Assembly: GCA_018857735.1 (NCBI GenBank)
Contig: JABMCL010001577.1
Span: forward strand, 290,001 to 354,000
Origin: Alviniconcha marisindica
Lineage: Eukaryota; Mollusca; Gastropoda; Provannidae
Direction of reading: 5' to 3'
DNA: 64,000 bases
The notes below the pieces were generated by a model. It saw only the letters and a list, made by a program, of their open reading frames with translations, was not told the DNA's origin and made no database searches. Both the position numbers and the translations under genes were made by a program. Each line of letters starts with the position of its first letter. The first letter of the stretch is position 1. Shown here in pieces: positions 1 through 11,296 of the stretch.

Positions 1-217
1 CACTCGGTATGGCAAGTATGCAAGCTTAGTGTTAGTGACGTTATTAACTGTTAAGTAACTCGAAAGAAGAATGAACGCCAGCAGTTCTGAGGGAGTAGGT
101 AAGTTGCTGTTTTACGCCCAGTCAACCGGTACGTTTTTTTTATCAGGGCGCTCTGAGGGAGATTATATATATGCAACCACTTTGTCTGGCGATCACACTA
201 CTTTCTTCATCTTCTTC

Positions 218-530
218 CATGGTGCTTTACGTCCACAGAAACCGTACGGCTTATAAGGGACGGGGAGAAGGGGGGAAGGGAGTATGGAGGTGGGGGGAAA
301 GGGAGAGTATATACCTATCGCTACACTGTCACCACCAGAATGACTGCTGCATTAAGATGGGCAGCGATAAGAGCCATTTTAATGTTTCAGTAGGAAGTGA
401 TAGACAAAGTCACAAGACAGTGTCCACAAACCACAACCTTTTTGAAGGGAAAGGAGAGCCGAAGCGGTATCGAACCGAGGTCCTTCCGCTTACCAGCCTA
501 ACGCCTTACCGCTAGGCCAAACCGGCTCAC
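218..530 (-). mobile_element. tRNA-derived SINE, near full length
   Basis: Reading on the minus strand: tRNA-like head with A box TGGCCTAGCGG and B box GGTTCGATACC, a body containing CATTAAAATGG, and a tail ending CTTATAAGCCGTACGGTTTC and GTAAAGCACCATG. The same layout recurs through the window. Confidence 0.88.
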
Positions 531-690
531 GAAGAGCTCACACTACCTGGCAGAGCCAAGGTACTTAACCCGTGGACAGGTCCATGACCTAACTCACGGA
601 CAGTAGCTACGTAACTAGCTGTACGATTTTGGCACTCAGTGACGAAGTCCATGACTAAACCGCCGACTGATTTTCACCGTAACTGCTCGT

Positions 691-809
691 AAGCCGGTTT
701 GGTCTTGAATTGAAAACAGTTAGGCTTGGCTGGCAAACAGAAGGACCGTCCTCGGTTCGATTCCCGGGGCTCTGCCTTTCTCTTCAAAAGTTGTGGTCTC
801 TGGACACTA
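691..809 (+). mobile_element. tRNA-derived SINE, head fragment
   Basis: Holds the B box GGTTCGATTCC and the following TCTTCAAAAGTTGTGGTCT segment; the A box is disrupted and the body is missing. It abuts the next, opposite copy at 819. Confidence 0.75.
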
Positions 810-818
810 AAAGTAAAC

Positions 819-1140
819 ATGGTGCTTACGTCCACAGAAACCATATGGCTTATTAGGGACGGGGAGAACGGGAGGAAGGGGGTATGGAGGTGGGGGGGTG
901 GGGAGAGAGAAAGAGATTATATACCTGTCGCTACACTGTCACCACCAGAATGACTTCGGCATTAAAATGGGCAGCGAAGAGAGCCATTTTAATGTTTCAG
1001 TAGGAAGCGATGGACAAAGTCACAAGACAGTGTCCACAAACCACAGCCTTTTTGAAGAGAAAGGAGAGCCGAAGCGGTATCGAACCGAGGTCCTTCCGCT
1101 TACCAGCCTAACGCCTTACCGCTAGGCCAAACCGGCTCAC
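819..1140 (-). mobile_element. tRNA-derived SINE, near full length
   Basis: Closely matches the copy at 218-530 in the same orientation, including the A box region GGCCTAGCGGTAAGGCGTTA at its right end. Confidence 0.88.
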
Positions 1141-1225
1141 ACCACTGGACACCTGACTGCCCGTCCCTAATAAGCCTACGGTTACTGTGGATGTAAAGCA
1201 ACACTTCAACATTGGTCTCTTCAGA

Positions 1226-1389
1226 GAGCCGATTTGGCCTAGCGGTAAGGCGTTAGGTTGGTAAGCAGAGGGACCTCGGTTCGATTCCCAGGGCTCTCAA
1301 AGTCAAAAGTTGTGGTCTGTGCACACTTGTCTTCCCGTCCCTAATAAGCCCTATGGTTTATGTGGACGTTAAGCACCATGTTTACTTAC
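1226..1389 (+). mobile_element. tRNA-derived SINE with internal deletion
   Basis: Good A and B boxes (TGGCCTAGCGG, GGTTCGATTCC), then the body jumps directly to the tail CCCGTCCCTAATAAGCC and AAGCACCATGTTTACTTAC. A further head fragment begins at 1405. Confidence 0.85.
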
Positions 1390-1476
1390 ACTTGTCTCCT
1401 CAGAGAGCCGGTTTGGCCTAGGGTGGATGCGTCTCGTGTTTACTTGCGTGCTTTGGCGCTAGGTGGTGGTGGTGAA

Positions 1477-1637
1477 GTGATGCTTAATGTCCTCAGATGT
1501 CAGTTGATATATTAGGGACAAGTTGTGACCAATGCCGAAGCACGGTGCAATAATTCTTTACGTCCACGGAAACCAGAAGGTTCGCTAGGACGGACAGCCC
1601 AGGACGGCCACCTCGACTCTCACACAGCTCCTGAACT
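1477..1637. repeat. short repeat B (TGTCAGTTGA type)
   Basis: Starts GATGCTTAATGTCCTCAGAT, contains ATATTAGGGACAAGTTGTGA and CGTCCACGGAAACCAGAAGG, and ends CACAGCTCCTGAACTATG. Other copies: 6257-6418, 7145-7312, 10045-10200 (reverse), 13971-14525 (three). Confidence 0.85.
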
Positions 1638-2360
1638 ATGGTTGGCGCTAGGTTGCTTCTACAGTCATATCAGTACCCGAACCTTTCAGAGGGCGCTGAC
1701 CGCGTCGCTGGACAGCTGCGCAGAGGTAAAGAGTGCCCCTTCAGTGGCGTAACTAAATCTGGCAGAGTTTGGAGGAAGGTGCCGGAAAGCGATGCGATGT
1801 GGATAGCTCGAGCGGCTTCGCAGGTTTGGAGGGGCATGGCAGAGTTGGAGAAGTCCGGAAGCATCTCGAGTGGTCTCCGAGCTTCGCCGGCTTTCCGTCA
1901 GAGTTTGGAGGAAGGCAGATGGCAGAGTTTGGAGGAAGGTGCCGGAAAGCACCTTCCTCCAAACTCTGCCAGATTTAGAGACAGTCTCCCTCTTTCCCCA
2001 CCTCAGTCCTGGAGTCCCGGTCCCCGTCAGTTGGCCGGCTACCACTTCGGAGATAATGAGCGACTTTGCTGGCTTGAGCATTGCACTACCCAAATAGCCC
2101 CAGCGCCACCTGGCTACTAGTGTCAGGGGAGATCATTTGCAGCTGACTTCAGCTTTGTCAAAGCCCCAAATAGGCCCAGCGCCACCAAGCGGGGCGATCC
2201 GCAGCTAAGTCGCCCATTCGGCGTTAAACGTTTTAACCAACCAACCAGACAGCCGTAACTGGACGACTCAGTCGGCAGCCGTAGGGGTAGATCTTTGTCG
2301 GCCGCAACAGAGCCGCAGGCTCTCCGGCTCAGACATGAATTAAACATTCCCGCATACGTC
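1638..2360. other. gene-free interval with a perfect hairpin
   Basis: No gene seen. TGGCAGAGTTTGGAGGAAGG recurs (about 1762 and 1920), and bases 1920-1942 pair perfectly with 1949-1971 around a 6-base loop. Confidence 0.8.
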
Positions 2361-2361
2361 T

Positions 2362-2469
2362 AGTCCCGTCCCTAATAAGCCGTACGGTTTCTGTGGACGT
2401 TAAGCACCATGTTTACTTACGTCTCAGTCAGTGTACCGTGAGCCGGTTTGGCCTAGCGGTAAGGCGTTA
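2362..2469 (+). mobile_element. SINE tail followed by the first part of a second SINE, cut by the transposon
   Basis: Bases 2365-2420 are a SINE tail. Bases 2441-2469 are a head (GCCGGTTTGGCCTAGCGGTA) that stops at TTA where the 3.3-kb element begins. The rest of this second SINE resumes at 5793. Confidence 0.88.
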
Positions 2470-2485
2470 AGCCCGTTCTTAACTG

Positions 2486-3060
2486 GGGCCCGGGCGAATC
2501 AGTGTTTGTTCGCCGAACATACTTCGGACAGTTCGACGAACTATGATTCGTTTCTTAATTGGATCGGACAGTTCGAAGAATTTACTTGTTCTCAACTGGC
2601 TTGTAATGAGATGCAAGCTTCGGCCCGAACTTGCGGCAGACGCGCAGCAGACAGCATGATCGAAAATGTAGGCTAAAGTCAAGTCAAGTCAAGTCAAGTC
2701 AAGTCAATATCCTTTCATCATCCCTCACAGGGTAATTCAACTAACGACTATCTTAATTGTTGACTTGCGGGAGGCGCAGCCTTGTCTCGGAGACCCAGAA
2801 TGAGATAGTCGTTAGTTGAATTACCCCGGCTGTGAGCGATGATTAAAGTATACTGACTTGACTTGACTTGACTTGACTTTAGCCTACATTTTCGATCATG
2901 CTGTCTGCTACGCGTCTGCCGCAAGTTCGGGCCGAAGCTTGCATCTCATTACAAGCCAGTTCAGTGAGAACAAGTAAATTCTTCGAACTGTCCGAACCAT
3001 GTTCGGCGAACTAAAAGTTCAATTAAGAAACGAATCATAGCTCGTCGAACTGTACCACGG
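2486..3060. repeat. snap-back inverted repeat inside the transposon
   Basis: The left terminal arm (about 2520-2700) is followed by an inverted copy at about 2845-3060. Nearer the centre, GGTAATTCAACTAACGACTA (from 2731) pairs with its complement ending near 2825. The loop is about 45 bases. Transcripts would form a long hairpin. Confidence 0.85.
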
Positions 3061-4024
3061 CCCAGACCACAGCAGACAACCCAGCTGATGACGGCCAGCC
3101 ACCAACACCACCGACGCCGGGTTCCACAACCGAGCCGACCCCGGCTAGCCTCCAACACCACCGACGTCGTACCACAACTGACGACCCCGGCTAGCCACCA
3201 GCACCACCGACGACCCCGGCTAGCCTCCAACACGTGTGTTCTTTGCGGCCCGCGCAGTTCTCTTATCTTTGCGTGCGCGTGAGGATTTTGGGGGTGCTGA
3301 GAAAGTTGTCTGCTGCTGTAGAATAAAGCCTGTTTGCCGTCGCCGCCTGCTGTGGTCTCCATTTTGACTGACTCCGCTGCCTGTGTCCTGTCCTTCTACC
3401 ACTCCACTCCATTACAACTATATATGGGTCATTCTCAGAAACTGTGTACCAATACTGTGACATAGGTACCAAAAAATCTAAATGCTTTAAAACTCCTAAT
3501 ATGTAAGTTTACTTGTTGTTTAACACCTATTGCATGTGAGGAATTGAAAGGGGGAAAAAAGAAGATAATCTGCACTATTTAGTCTACGTTCAACTTTAGT
3601 CAGACTGGTCTTTGTAAGTTTTGAAGTTGAAAAGACGAGAATGTTTTTAGTTCAGTCAATAGTTCGTTGGTACTGGGTCTTCGTGCGGTCGTGGAGTGCA
3701 GCAGTCTCCTTTCCCGTGTGAAAGATCGGTTCCAATTAGCGGCGGTCAGTTCGCCGAGCTGTAGACAACAAGCCTCCCTGTACATGCAAGGGAATGGAAG
3801 AGCTGCCTTCCCTATTCTGTTACAAATTCTTCTTTTATTCCAAATTCTGGGCCACCGATGCCGTATTTATGAAGGTATAAAAGACCCTCCATTTTAATCC
3901 CCCGCACCACTCGCCCTCACAGAAGTTTAAGGACCGTGTGTCCTCTTTTGTAGTCACTTTGCCGAGCCTCCAGGTCAGTCTCCAAGTCTCCAAGTCAAAG
4001 TTTTTCATTCGTGCAACTAGTGTT

Positions 4025-4334
4025 TTGGCTCAATTTAATCCACATTCAACAGGTTGGTTTGACTATCTTTTACCTTCCTAGTTCCTGACTGATGTTTTAT
4101 TGTTGTGGTTTTTTTTATGGTTTGAGATCTAGCGTCGCTGATGTTTTATTATTTTTCACGTTCGCTTAAATGTTTAAATACAGGGGTAGCCACGAGTTGT
4201 TTCAAATATATGAGTTATAACACTTGTTTTCATTTCATGATTGATGTGTTGAATCTTAAACTGTGTTTCGCTACAGATGTTCTGACTGAGAACTAGGAAA
4301 AACCAACCTGTTGAATGTGGATTAAATTGAGCCA
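4025..4334. repeat. perfect 36-bp inverted repeat
   Basis: Bases 4025-4060 are the exact reverse complement of 4299-4334 (TTGGCTCAATTTAATCCACA begins the left arm). It lies inside the 3.3-kb element. Confidence 0.9.
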
Positions 4335-4417
4335 ATTACTTGCACGTGACATTTCGTGACTGCGTTAATTACTTGCACGTAGCATCTCATGACTATCAGT
4401 ATCAGGAAGTGATCCAG

Positions 4418-4423
<6 letters not shown>

Positions 4424-4504
<81 letters not shown>

Positions 4505-5285
4505 CACTCACTCTTCCCACCTCTCTTTCAACTCGAATTCAAGTGGAGAATGAAAGTTCCAAATATTATTGAATCAAAAACGTAAGTCACAAGCATGTCA
4601 TAAGCAGACAAAAGAAGGGATTAGAAGGCACAAAGGTTCGAAAAGCCAATATAGCTAGGTAAACTTTATCTGGTTGTCTCATTCCCTGAGAATTTAACAT
4701 AAACAACAATCAAGTCAACACAAAATCAGTCGTGCGTGCGGGTTACGAAAGTCTGAGCTACAAACCTGTGAAAAGTACAGTTCACAACCGGTGTATCATC
4801 AAAAACATCGCCTCACTTTATAATTTCTCAGTAGGGTCTTACACTGAATTTATAGAAGAAAACTTTAAGGTGTCTTCCAAGTCTGTGGCGGATCATGTAG
4901 TGGAAGATGGAATACACAAAAGTCAAAAAGCTAATCGCGGACTATCGCGGAGCTGGCCTTTTCACATAATATTAAATAGAAAAGTCGAACCTGTTAATCG
5001 CGGATACGCGGAACAGGCTTTATCTAATCAATAAAATAAAGGAACTCCATTAGGAGGTTTAGATCAGAATGGACAAAATGGAGCCAGGCCCGGATAACGA
5101 ACCTGTGAGTTCCTTTATTTTATTGATTAGATAAAGCCTAGAGATGCCCCAGCTCTAGAGATAAAGCCTAGAGATGTTACAATTATACTGGGGCAGCAGT
5201 AAATTCTTAGATATTATATTGGTACATTCGAGTTGAAAGAGAGGTGGGAATTGAGCGAGAAAAAATAGAACGATTTTGTGAGTGA

Positions 5286-5347
<62 letters not shown>
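4424..5347. repeat. CA tract and GT tract as arms of a large inverted repeat
   Basis: A (CA)n run at about 4426-4502 is followed by bases 4516-4538, whose exact complement is at 5226-5248, followed by a (TG)n run at about 5289-5347. The same unit therefore occurs twice in opposite orientation inside the element. Confidence 0.85.
5015..5139. repeat. perfect 33-bp inverted repeat
   Basis: AGGCTTTATCTAATCAATAA and onward at 5015-5047 is the exact complement of 5107-5139; loop of 59 bases. Confidence 0.9.
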
Positions 5348-5348
<1 letters not shown>

Positions 5349-5792
5349 GTATATATACAACCGGCAATGTGGTTGGTGTCGCGGCCCCCCCGGCCCTCGG
5401 CCGTCCGGCCTACGGCGCCGCTGCTTGTTTCTGCTCTGGGTAATCTTTATTACTAACAAATGTCAATCATCTTAGGGGTGGGCTAGTTTAGGCTTTAACA
5501 GAGGAAATGAAGAGGCGTTAAGACGACATGCTGTGAGCGATGATTAAAGTATACTGACTTGACTTGACTTGACTTTAGCCTACATTTTCGATCATGCTGT
5601 CTGCTACGCGTCTGCCGCAAGTTCGGGCCGAAGCTTGCATCTCATTACAAGCCAGTTGAGAACAAGTAAATTCTTCGAACTGTCCGAACCATGTTCGGCG
5701 AACTAAAAGTTCAATTAAGAAACGAATCATAGCTCGTCGAACTGTCCGAAGTATGTTCGGCGAACAAACATTCGCCCAGTTAAGAACGGGCT

Positions 5793-5935
5793 TTAGGCTG
5801 GTAAGCAGAGGGACCTCGGTTCGAATCTGCTTCGGTTCTCCTTTGTCTTCAAAAGTTGTGGTCTGTGGACATCGTCTTGTGACTGACTTTGTCCCTCACA
5901 ATTATGAAACATTAAAATCAGTGGCAGTCAGATTT
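5793..5935 (+). mobile_element. remainder of the SINE split by the transposon
   Basis: Starts TTAGGCTGGTAAGCAGAGGG and carries a GGTTCGAATCT B box and the TTGTGGTCTGTGGACA body. It is the continuation of the head at 2441-2469. Confidence 0.85.
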
Positions 5936-5966
5936 GTTTTAGACTCTCTCTCTCTCTCTCTCCTCT

Positions 5967-6001
<35 letters not shown>

Positions 6002-6256
6002 CACGGCCGTCTGTCAGTTTCATCAACTTGAATGCGAACTTCTCAAATCTCATTCGAGTTTCCAGAACGTAAAGACCCATTTCAATTTACATTGTCAGTT
6101 TAGTCAGTTGTGGTTGATCTATCTACTCGCGGCATGACCCCGTGCTCGACCGCGGACCGGAAATAGAAATTATCTCCCTTGCCTGTCAGTCGTCGCTAGT
6201 GCAGCGGACAGAATACTAATTCGGTCAGTAGAAGAAGAATTCGTCCTTCCTTCAAG
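5936..6256. repeat. CT microsatellite and unassigned DNA
   Basis: (CT)n from about 5943 to 5998, slightly interrupted. Nothing recognised in 6000-6256. Confidence 0.85.
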
Positions 6257-6600
6257 TGATGCTTAATGTCCTCGGATGTCGGTTATATTAGGGACAAGCT
6301 GAGACCAATGCCGAAGCACGGTTCAATATAGCTTTACGTCCACGGAAACCATAGGGCTCGTTAGGACAGGCAGCCCAGGACGGCCACCTCGACTCTCACA
6401 CAGCTCCTGTCGGAACTGTGTGGTTCGACCTTGCCGACAGTAGGCTACTTAGCCAAGGATGCTCACCGGCAGCTAGCCTTCTGGTTTCCGTGGACGTAAA
6501 GATATATATTGAACCATGCTTCGGCATTGGTCACAGCTTGTCCCTAATATGTCAGCCGACATCTGAGGACATTAAGCATCACTTCATCATCATCGGCAGC
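6257..6600. repeat. two facing copies of repeat B
   Basis: A forward copy at 6257-6418 is followed by a reverse partial copy at 6478-6600 (from GGTTTCCGTGGACGTAAAG to GAGGACATTAAGCATCACTT). Confidence 0.82.
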
Positions 6601-7144
6601 TAGGGCTGTAGTGAACAATAAGGCAGTTGTCAGTACTATGTCATTGTCGTCACAGACTGACGGCGACTGACTGACACACAGATTACGGCGGTGTCAGCAG
6701 TCGCGGTCACTGAGACGACTCATGCTGCATCACTGACTGATCAGTATCAGACTTCTGACAACAATTTGCCGTCTTGCCATCGTAAATGTCTGTGTCAGTA
6801 ATTATAATTTTGTCCATACTGGTAGCACTGTACTCAATAGCGGTAAGCATACTGCTTTTGTGTTTCCTGTACTTATTTGTTGAACTTATGATTACAATGG
6901 TGAATGAATAAAAAAAAATGTTTAAACCATCACTGAGTATCAGTTGCCGCGCAACATTGTCAGTCTTCACTGACACAGAATAAATAAATAAAACATTGGT
7001 CTTCACTGACACAGAATAAATAAATAAAACATTGGTCTAGTCACTGCGGGGCCCATCGTCCCTAACCTAAGCCGTATCAGTGGTTTATGTGGACGTAAAG
7101 CACCATTAAAGAAAGAACACTGACGGGATGATGATGATGATGAT
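6601..7144. other. gene-free interval rich in ACTGA/TCAGT
   Basis: No gene or known repeat. A 34-base segment around AATAAATAAATAAAACATTGG is tandemly duplicated near 6973-7035, and short CACTGA/TCAGT words are unusually frequent. Confidence 0.6.
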
Positions 7145-7312
7145 GAAGTGATGCTTAATGTCCTCAGATGTCAGTTGACATATTAGGGACAAGTTGTGAC
7201 CAATGCCGAAGCACGGTTCAATAATTCTTTACGTCCACGGAAACCAGAAGGCTCGTTAGGACGGACAGCCCAGCCGGACGGCCACCTCGACTCTCACACA
7301 GCTCCTGAACTA
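7145..7312. repeat. repeat B copy
   Basis: GTGATGCTTAATGTCCTCAG through CACAGCTCCTGAACTATGAC; close to the copy at 1477-1637. Confidence 0.85.
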
Positions 7313-7424
7313 TGACTGTCGGGATTCGTGGCGGCACTGATATATCATGACTGAGTCAGTCGAGCAAGGCCGCCACTGAAACGGCTTTCCTCTTCGGTTG
7401 AGGTAAGTAAACTACGGTAAGTAA

Positions 7425-7470
7425 ACATGGTGCTTAACGTCCACAGAAACCGTACGGCTTATTAGGGACG
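7425..7470 (-). mobile_element. SINE tail fragment
   Basis: AACATGGTGCTTAACGTCCA followed by CAGAAACCGTACGGCTTATTA, the reverse of the SINE tail; no head seen. Confidence 0.7.
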
Positions 7471-7670
7471 GGTTTGAGGTACATAAACTGACACTGATGT
7501 AGGCCTACCAAGCGTCCCAGGGCATGACCCCCCCCCCCCCCCTCATTTATCTCTTTTTATCTTTTTTTAAGTAATAAACAAGGTTTTCAAGCGTAAGGGT
7601 CATTTCTGTCCCTTTCTGTGTCTCAGACTGTGTGTCGGTGTGTGATTCAAGTTAAATCAGTTGAAAGTGA

Positions 7671-7960
7671 GGCTCAGTCGTACAGTTGTAGATGGGTTCG
7701 ATACCGCTTCGGCGCTCCTTTCTCTAGTCAAAAAGGTTGTGGTTTGTGCAGTGGACACTCTCTTGTAACTTTGTCCATCACTTCCTACTGAAACATTAAA
7801 ATGGCTCTCATCGCTGCCCATCTTAATGCAGGAATCATTCTGATGGTGAGTGTAGAATGATGGTGACAGTGTAGCCATAGATATATAATCTCCCTCACCC
7901 CCCCCCCCCCCGTCCCTAATAAACCTTATGGTTTCTGTGGACGTTAAGCACCATGTTTAC
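7671..7960 (+). mobile_element. tRNA-derived SINE, head degraded
   Basis: B box GGTTCGATACC, full body (ATTAAAATGGCTCTCATCGC) and tail to AAGCACCATGTTTAC. The A box half is not recognisable. Confidence 0.82.
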
Positions 7961-7999
7961 CTTATTTAGCCTACCTGTAGACTCAGTTGCGGACCTGGA

Positions 8000-8237
8000 A
8001 TGAGGGAAATCAGTATGGTATACCTGTCGCCACACTGTCACCACCAGAATGATTCCTGCATTAAGATGGGCAGCAATGATGTTTCATTAATTGTGAGGGA
8101 CAAAGTCACAAGACAGTGTCCTGACAAACCACAACCTTTTTTAAGAGAAAGGAGAGCCGAAGCCGGTATCGAACCGAGGTCCTTCCGTGCTTACAACTGA
8201 GTCTCAGTAACGCCTTACCGCTAGGCCAAACCGGCTC
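8000..8237 (-). mobile_element. tRNA-derived SINE, 3' tail missing
   Basis: Minus-strand head ends at 8237 (AACCGGCTC complement). Small insertions relative to other copies are visible, such as in TTACAACTGAGTCTCAGTAAC. It meets a plus-strand SINE tail directly. Confidence 0.82.
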
Positions 8238-8337
8238 CCTCTTCCCCCACCTCCATACCCCTTTCCCCTCCAGCTTCTCCCCGTCCCTAATAAGTCTTAT
8301 GTTTTCTGTGGACGTTACTAATACTGAAGCACCATCG

Positions 8338-8370
<33 letters not shown>
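8237..8370 (+). mobile_element. SINE tail with expanded TTAC repeat
   Basis: Contains CCCGTCCCTAATAAG, TTTCTGTGGACGTTA and ends in about eight TTAC units. CTAATACTG interrupts the usual GTTAAGCACC. Confidence 0.78.
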
Positions 8371-8372
<2 letters not shown>

Positions 8373-9087
8373 TGCAAACCTAGCAAGACTGAAACGACTG
8401 AGAAACCGGGCATATTAACTGAGACAACAAGAGAAGTTTCCACTTACTTGATTTGACCAGAACGGCAGCAGTTCTAAGCAGAAACAGCTGAACCAGAGAG
8501 GGTATAGTGTCCCGGCAGATATTCAGCGGCAGAGACTGATCCGAAATGGCGAAGAGAGACTCAGTCAGTGACTGATCTAAACACAGACCTCTTCGTACAG
8601 CTACTTAGTAAGGTCCCAATAAATACTCGTGGCGGGGACTGCTTATCGCAAGCTCAAGGCCACAAGCTAAACTGGCGAGACTGAGACTGTGAAGCGTGCG
8701 TGTTGTAGCAGTAGTGCTGCTGGATTCGACTGACTGAGTCCGCGGCGATGTCGACACTGACAGCGCCACAGGCAGCTGGGCCAGTGGACCGTGGCACTCC
8801 AGTATAAAGCCAGCCAGAAGCAGGGCAGACCTGTGTATAATAATAACCTCTCCCGTGTGGATCGAGGCAGCCTGGTCAGCAAGCCACAACAGGCGCTTGG
8901 TGTTGGTACTTTAGTACTAATTTAACGCACCCGCGTCCGAATTTTGTGATCAACCCCTTTTAATTTTAATTTTAATTTTTTTTATTTTTTCTTCAGCCGC
9001 AAGACAATGACCGACAAGCAATTCACTGAATCACTGACAAGAAGCTATTACACTTCGACACTGAGACATTACACTGACACACGCGCG

Positions 9088-9088
<1 letters not shown>
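8371..9088. other. gene-free interval
   Basis: No supportable gene. Again rich in GACTGA/TCAGTG words. A T-rich tract sits at 8959-8990. Confidence 0.6.
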
Positions 9089-9136
<48 letters not shown>

Positions 9137-9145
9137 GCACGCACT
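9089..9145. repeat. CA microsatellite
   Basis: (AC)n from about 9090 to 9132, then ACGC units. Confidence 0.9.
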
Positions 9146-9209
9146 GCCGATACTGAGAACAAAACAGTGACTGACACACGACCAGTCAGTAACATCACTG
9201 GCGGTTGGG

Positions 9210-9316
9210 AGTGTTGCTTTACGTCCACTCAGTGACACTGAGAAACCGTAGGCAAGTTATTAGGGACGGCGAGAGCCCAGGACGGCCACTTCAGTCGACT
9301 TTCACACAGCTCCTGA
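9210..9316. repeat. short repeat C (CCCAGGACGGCCACCTCGAC type)
   Basis: Shares GTTGCTTTACGTCCAC and CCCAGGACGGCCACTT with copies at 14575-14735, 17020-17105 and 19505-19597. This copy has two insertions within the GTCCACAGAAACCGTAGGCT segment. Confidence 0.75.
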
Positions 9317-9586
9317 GCGGCTCTAAAAAAAAGCACATAAGTCAACTGAAATAATTTAAGAAGTGACAAGTTCGGGGGACGGTTGACCGGCTTCGGAAGG
9401 GCCGGTAGTAACTTGACTGACTACTGAACTTGGTGCTTTACACCCAGTCCGGCAGCCAGTACGGTTATATCATTCAAGGTGATGTGACTGAGAAGATGGA
9501 GAGGGGGGCTGGGGGGGGGGGGGGGGGGGTCGTAGAGTTTTCTAGCAGTAGTAGGTTTTAAACACTGTTTTTCACAGCGGTTTTGT

Positions 9587-9930
9587 GAGCCGGTTTGGCC
9601 TAACCGCGGTAAGGCGTTAAGCATGCGAGGCCGGACCTCGGCGGTCCGAATCCGATTCGGCCTCTCCTTTCTCTTGAAAAATTGTGGTTTCCGGACACTG
9701 TCTCAGCGGTTGTGACTTTGTCCCTCACAATTAATGAAATATTAACTTATGGCTCTCATCACTGCCCATCTAATGCCAGGAGTCATTCTGGTGATGACAC
9801 TGTAGCGACTCGATAGGTATAATAGTCTCTCCCCCCCCCCCTCCCCCCAGCTCCATACCCCCCTTCTCCCCGTCCCTAATAAGCCGTATGCCTGTTTCTG
9901 TGTGGACGTTAAGCACCATGTCAAGTTTAC
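9587..9930 (+). mobile_element. tRNA-derived SINE, full length but divergent
   Basis: Head GAGCCGGTTTGGCCTAACCG, B-box region CGGTCCGAATCCGATTCGG, body with AATGAAATATTAACTTATGG, C-rich tract and tail to CCATGTCAAGTTTAC. Several 3-5-base insertions separate it from the other copies. Confidence 0.82.
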
Positions 9931-10044
9931 TAGGGCTGTTTTAAATGTAGTTGTTCACTGGAGGTGTCTAATTTCACGAGGCAGGGAATTCCAGACAATG
10001 ATGAGGAGCAGCACAGAAAAAAGAACGACTGACCAGAGATCAGG

Positions 10045-10200
10045 AGCTGTGTGAAAGTCGAGGTGGCCGTCCTGGGCTCTCCGTCCTAACGAGCATTACG
10101 CCAGGTTTCTGTGGACGTAAAGCGATACTGAACGGCCGTGCTTCGGCATTGGTCACAATTTGTTCCTAATGATACGTCAACCGACATCCGAGGACATGAC
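10045..10200. repeat. repeat B copy, reverse orientation
   Basis: Reads GGAGCTGTGTGAAAGTCGAG, GTTTCTGTGGACGTAAAG and CCGACATCCGAGGACAT, the reverse of the repeat B consensus. Confidence 0.78.
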
Positions 10201-10279
10201 TGAAGCTCCGTACTTCAGCACCACCAAAACTGAGAACGATGTCCCGGTTGGCAAACTGATGCTTTTCTCCATGGCCGAT

Positions 10280-10280
<1 letters not shown>

Positions 10281-10343
<63 letters not shown>
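10281..10343. repeat. CT microsatellite
   Basis: About 30 uninterrupted CT units. Confidence 0.95.
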
Positions 10344-10346
<3 letters not shown>

Positions 10347-10806
10347 CTTGTTGTTGTTGTTGTCAGTTGTTGTGGGTCAGTCCGGCGAGTCAGTAATAAA
10401 GAATGGTGAGGCTTTCCGCCGGCGTGAAGTGCCTTCTGCGGGGTGTAATCAACTGTCTGGATCAGTCTGGATGTCTGCCGACGTCATTGCAACACTCCGG
10501 CCAGCGAAAGGCTGCAGGTGTTCACTATGCAGACAATCTGGTCCCCTGTAGCTCATAGGATATACATATTTATATGTCTAACGGCCATCAGAATTTTACG
10601 ACAGGCCCTCCAGGATGCTGTGCAGACCATGGATCTATAATTATACACATAGGTCCATGATGCAGACTGAGTACACACCCAGCATCGCTTTCCGGTACCT
10701 TCCTCCAAATCCTGGTTAGACGGGAAGGATGTCGTAAACCGGCCGGCGGTGCTTGGACTTCGTGCAGACAGTTGCCGGTCCGAGTCCAATGTGACATGTA
10801 TTTGTA

Positions 10807-11292
<486 letters not shown>

Positions 11293-11296
<4 letters not shown>

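Larger units (their letters stand above)
2470..5792. mobile_element. 3.3-kb non-autonomous DNA transposon with long inverted ends and TTA target duplication
   Basis: The ends are inverted copies: AGCCCGTTCTTAACTGG at 2470-2486 and its complement at 5776-5792. Similarity continues inward for roughly 250 bases to a (GACTT)n / (AAGTC)n tract on each side. TTA flanks both ends (2467-2469 and 5793-5795). Removing the element and one TTA rejoins a SINE exactly as in other copies in this window (GCGTTAGGCTGGTAAGCAG). A 3-bp TWA-type target site is typical of PIF/Harbinger elements, so that class is suggested. No transposase is recognisable; the interior holds more inverted pairs and CA/GT tracts. 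Confidence 0.8.

Noticed and set aside
1226..1300. tRNA gene
   Set aside because: Good A and B boxes, but no cloverleaf with a clear anticodon stem, and the same unit recurs with a SINE body and tail.
4732..5034. 100-codon ORF inside the transposon as a transposase remnant
   Set aside because: No DDE or DNA-binding motif; overlaps an inverted-repeat arm and has no recognisable similarity.
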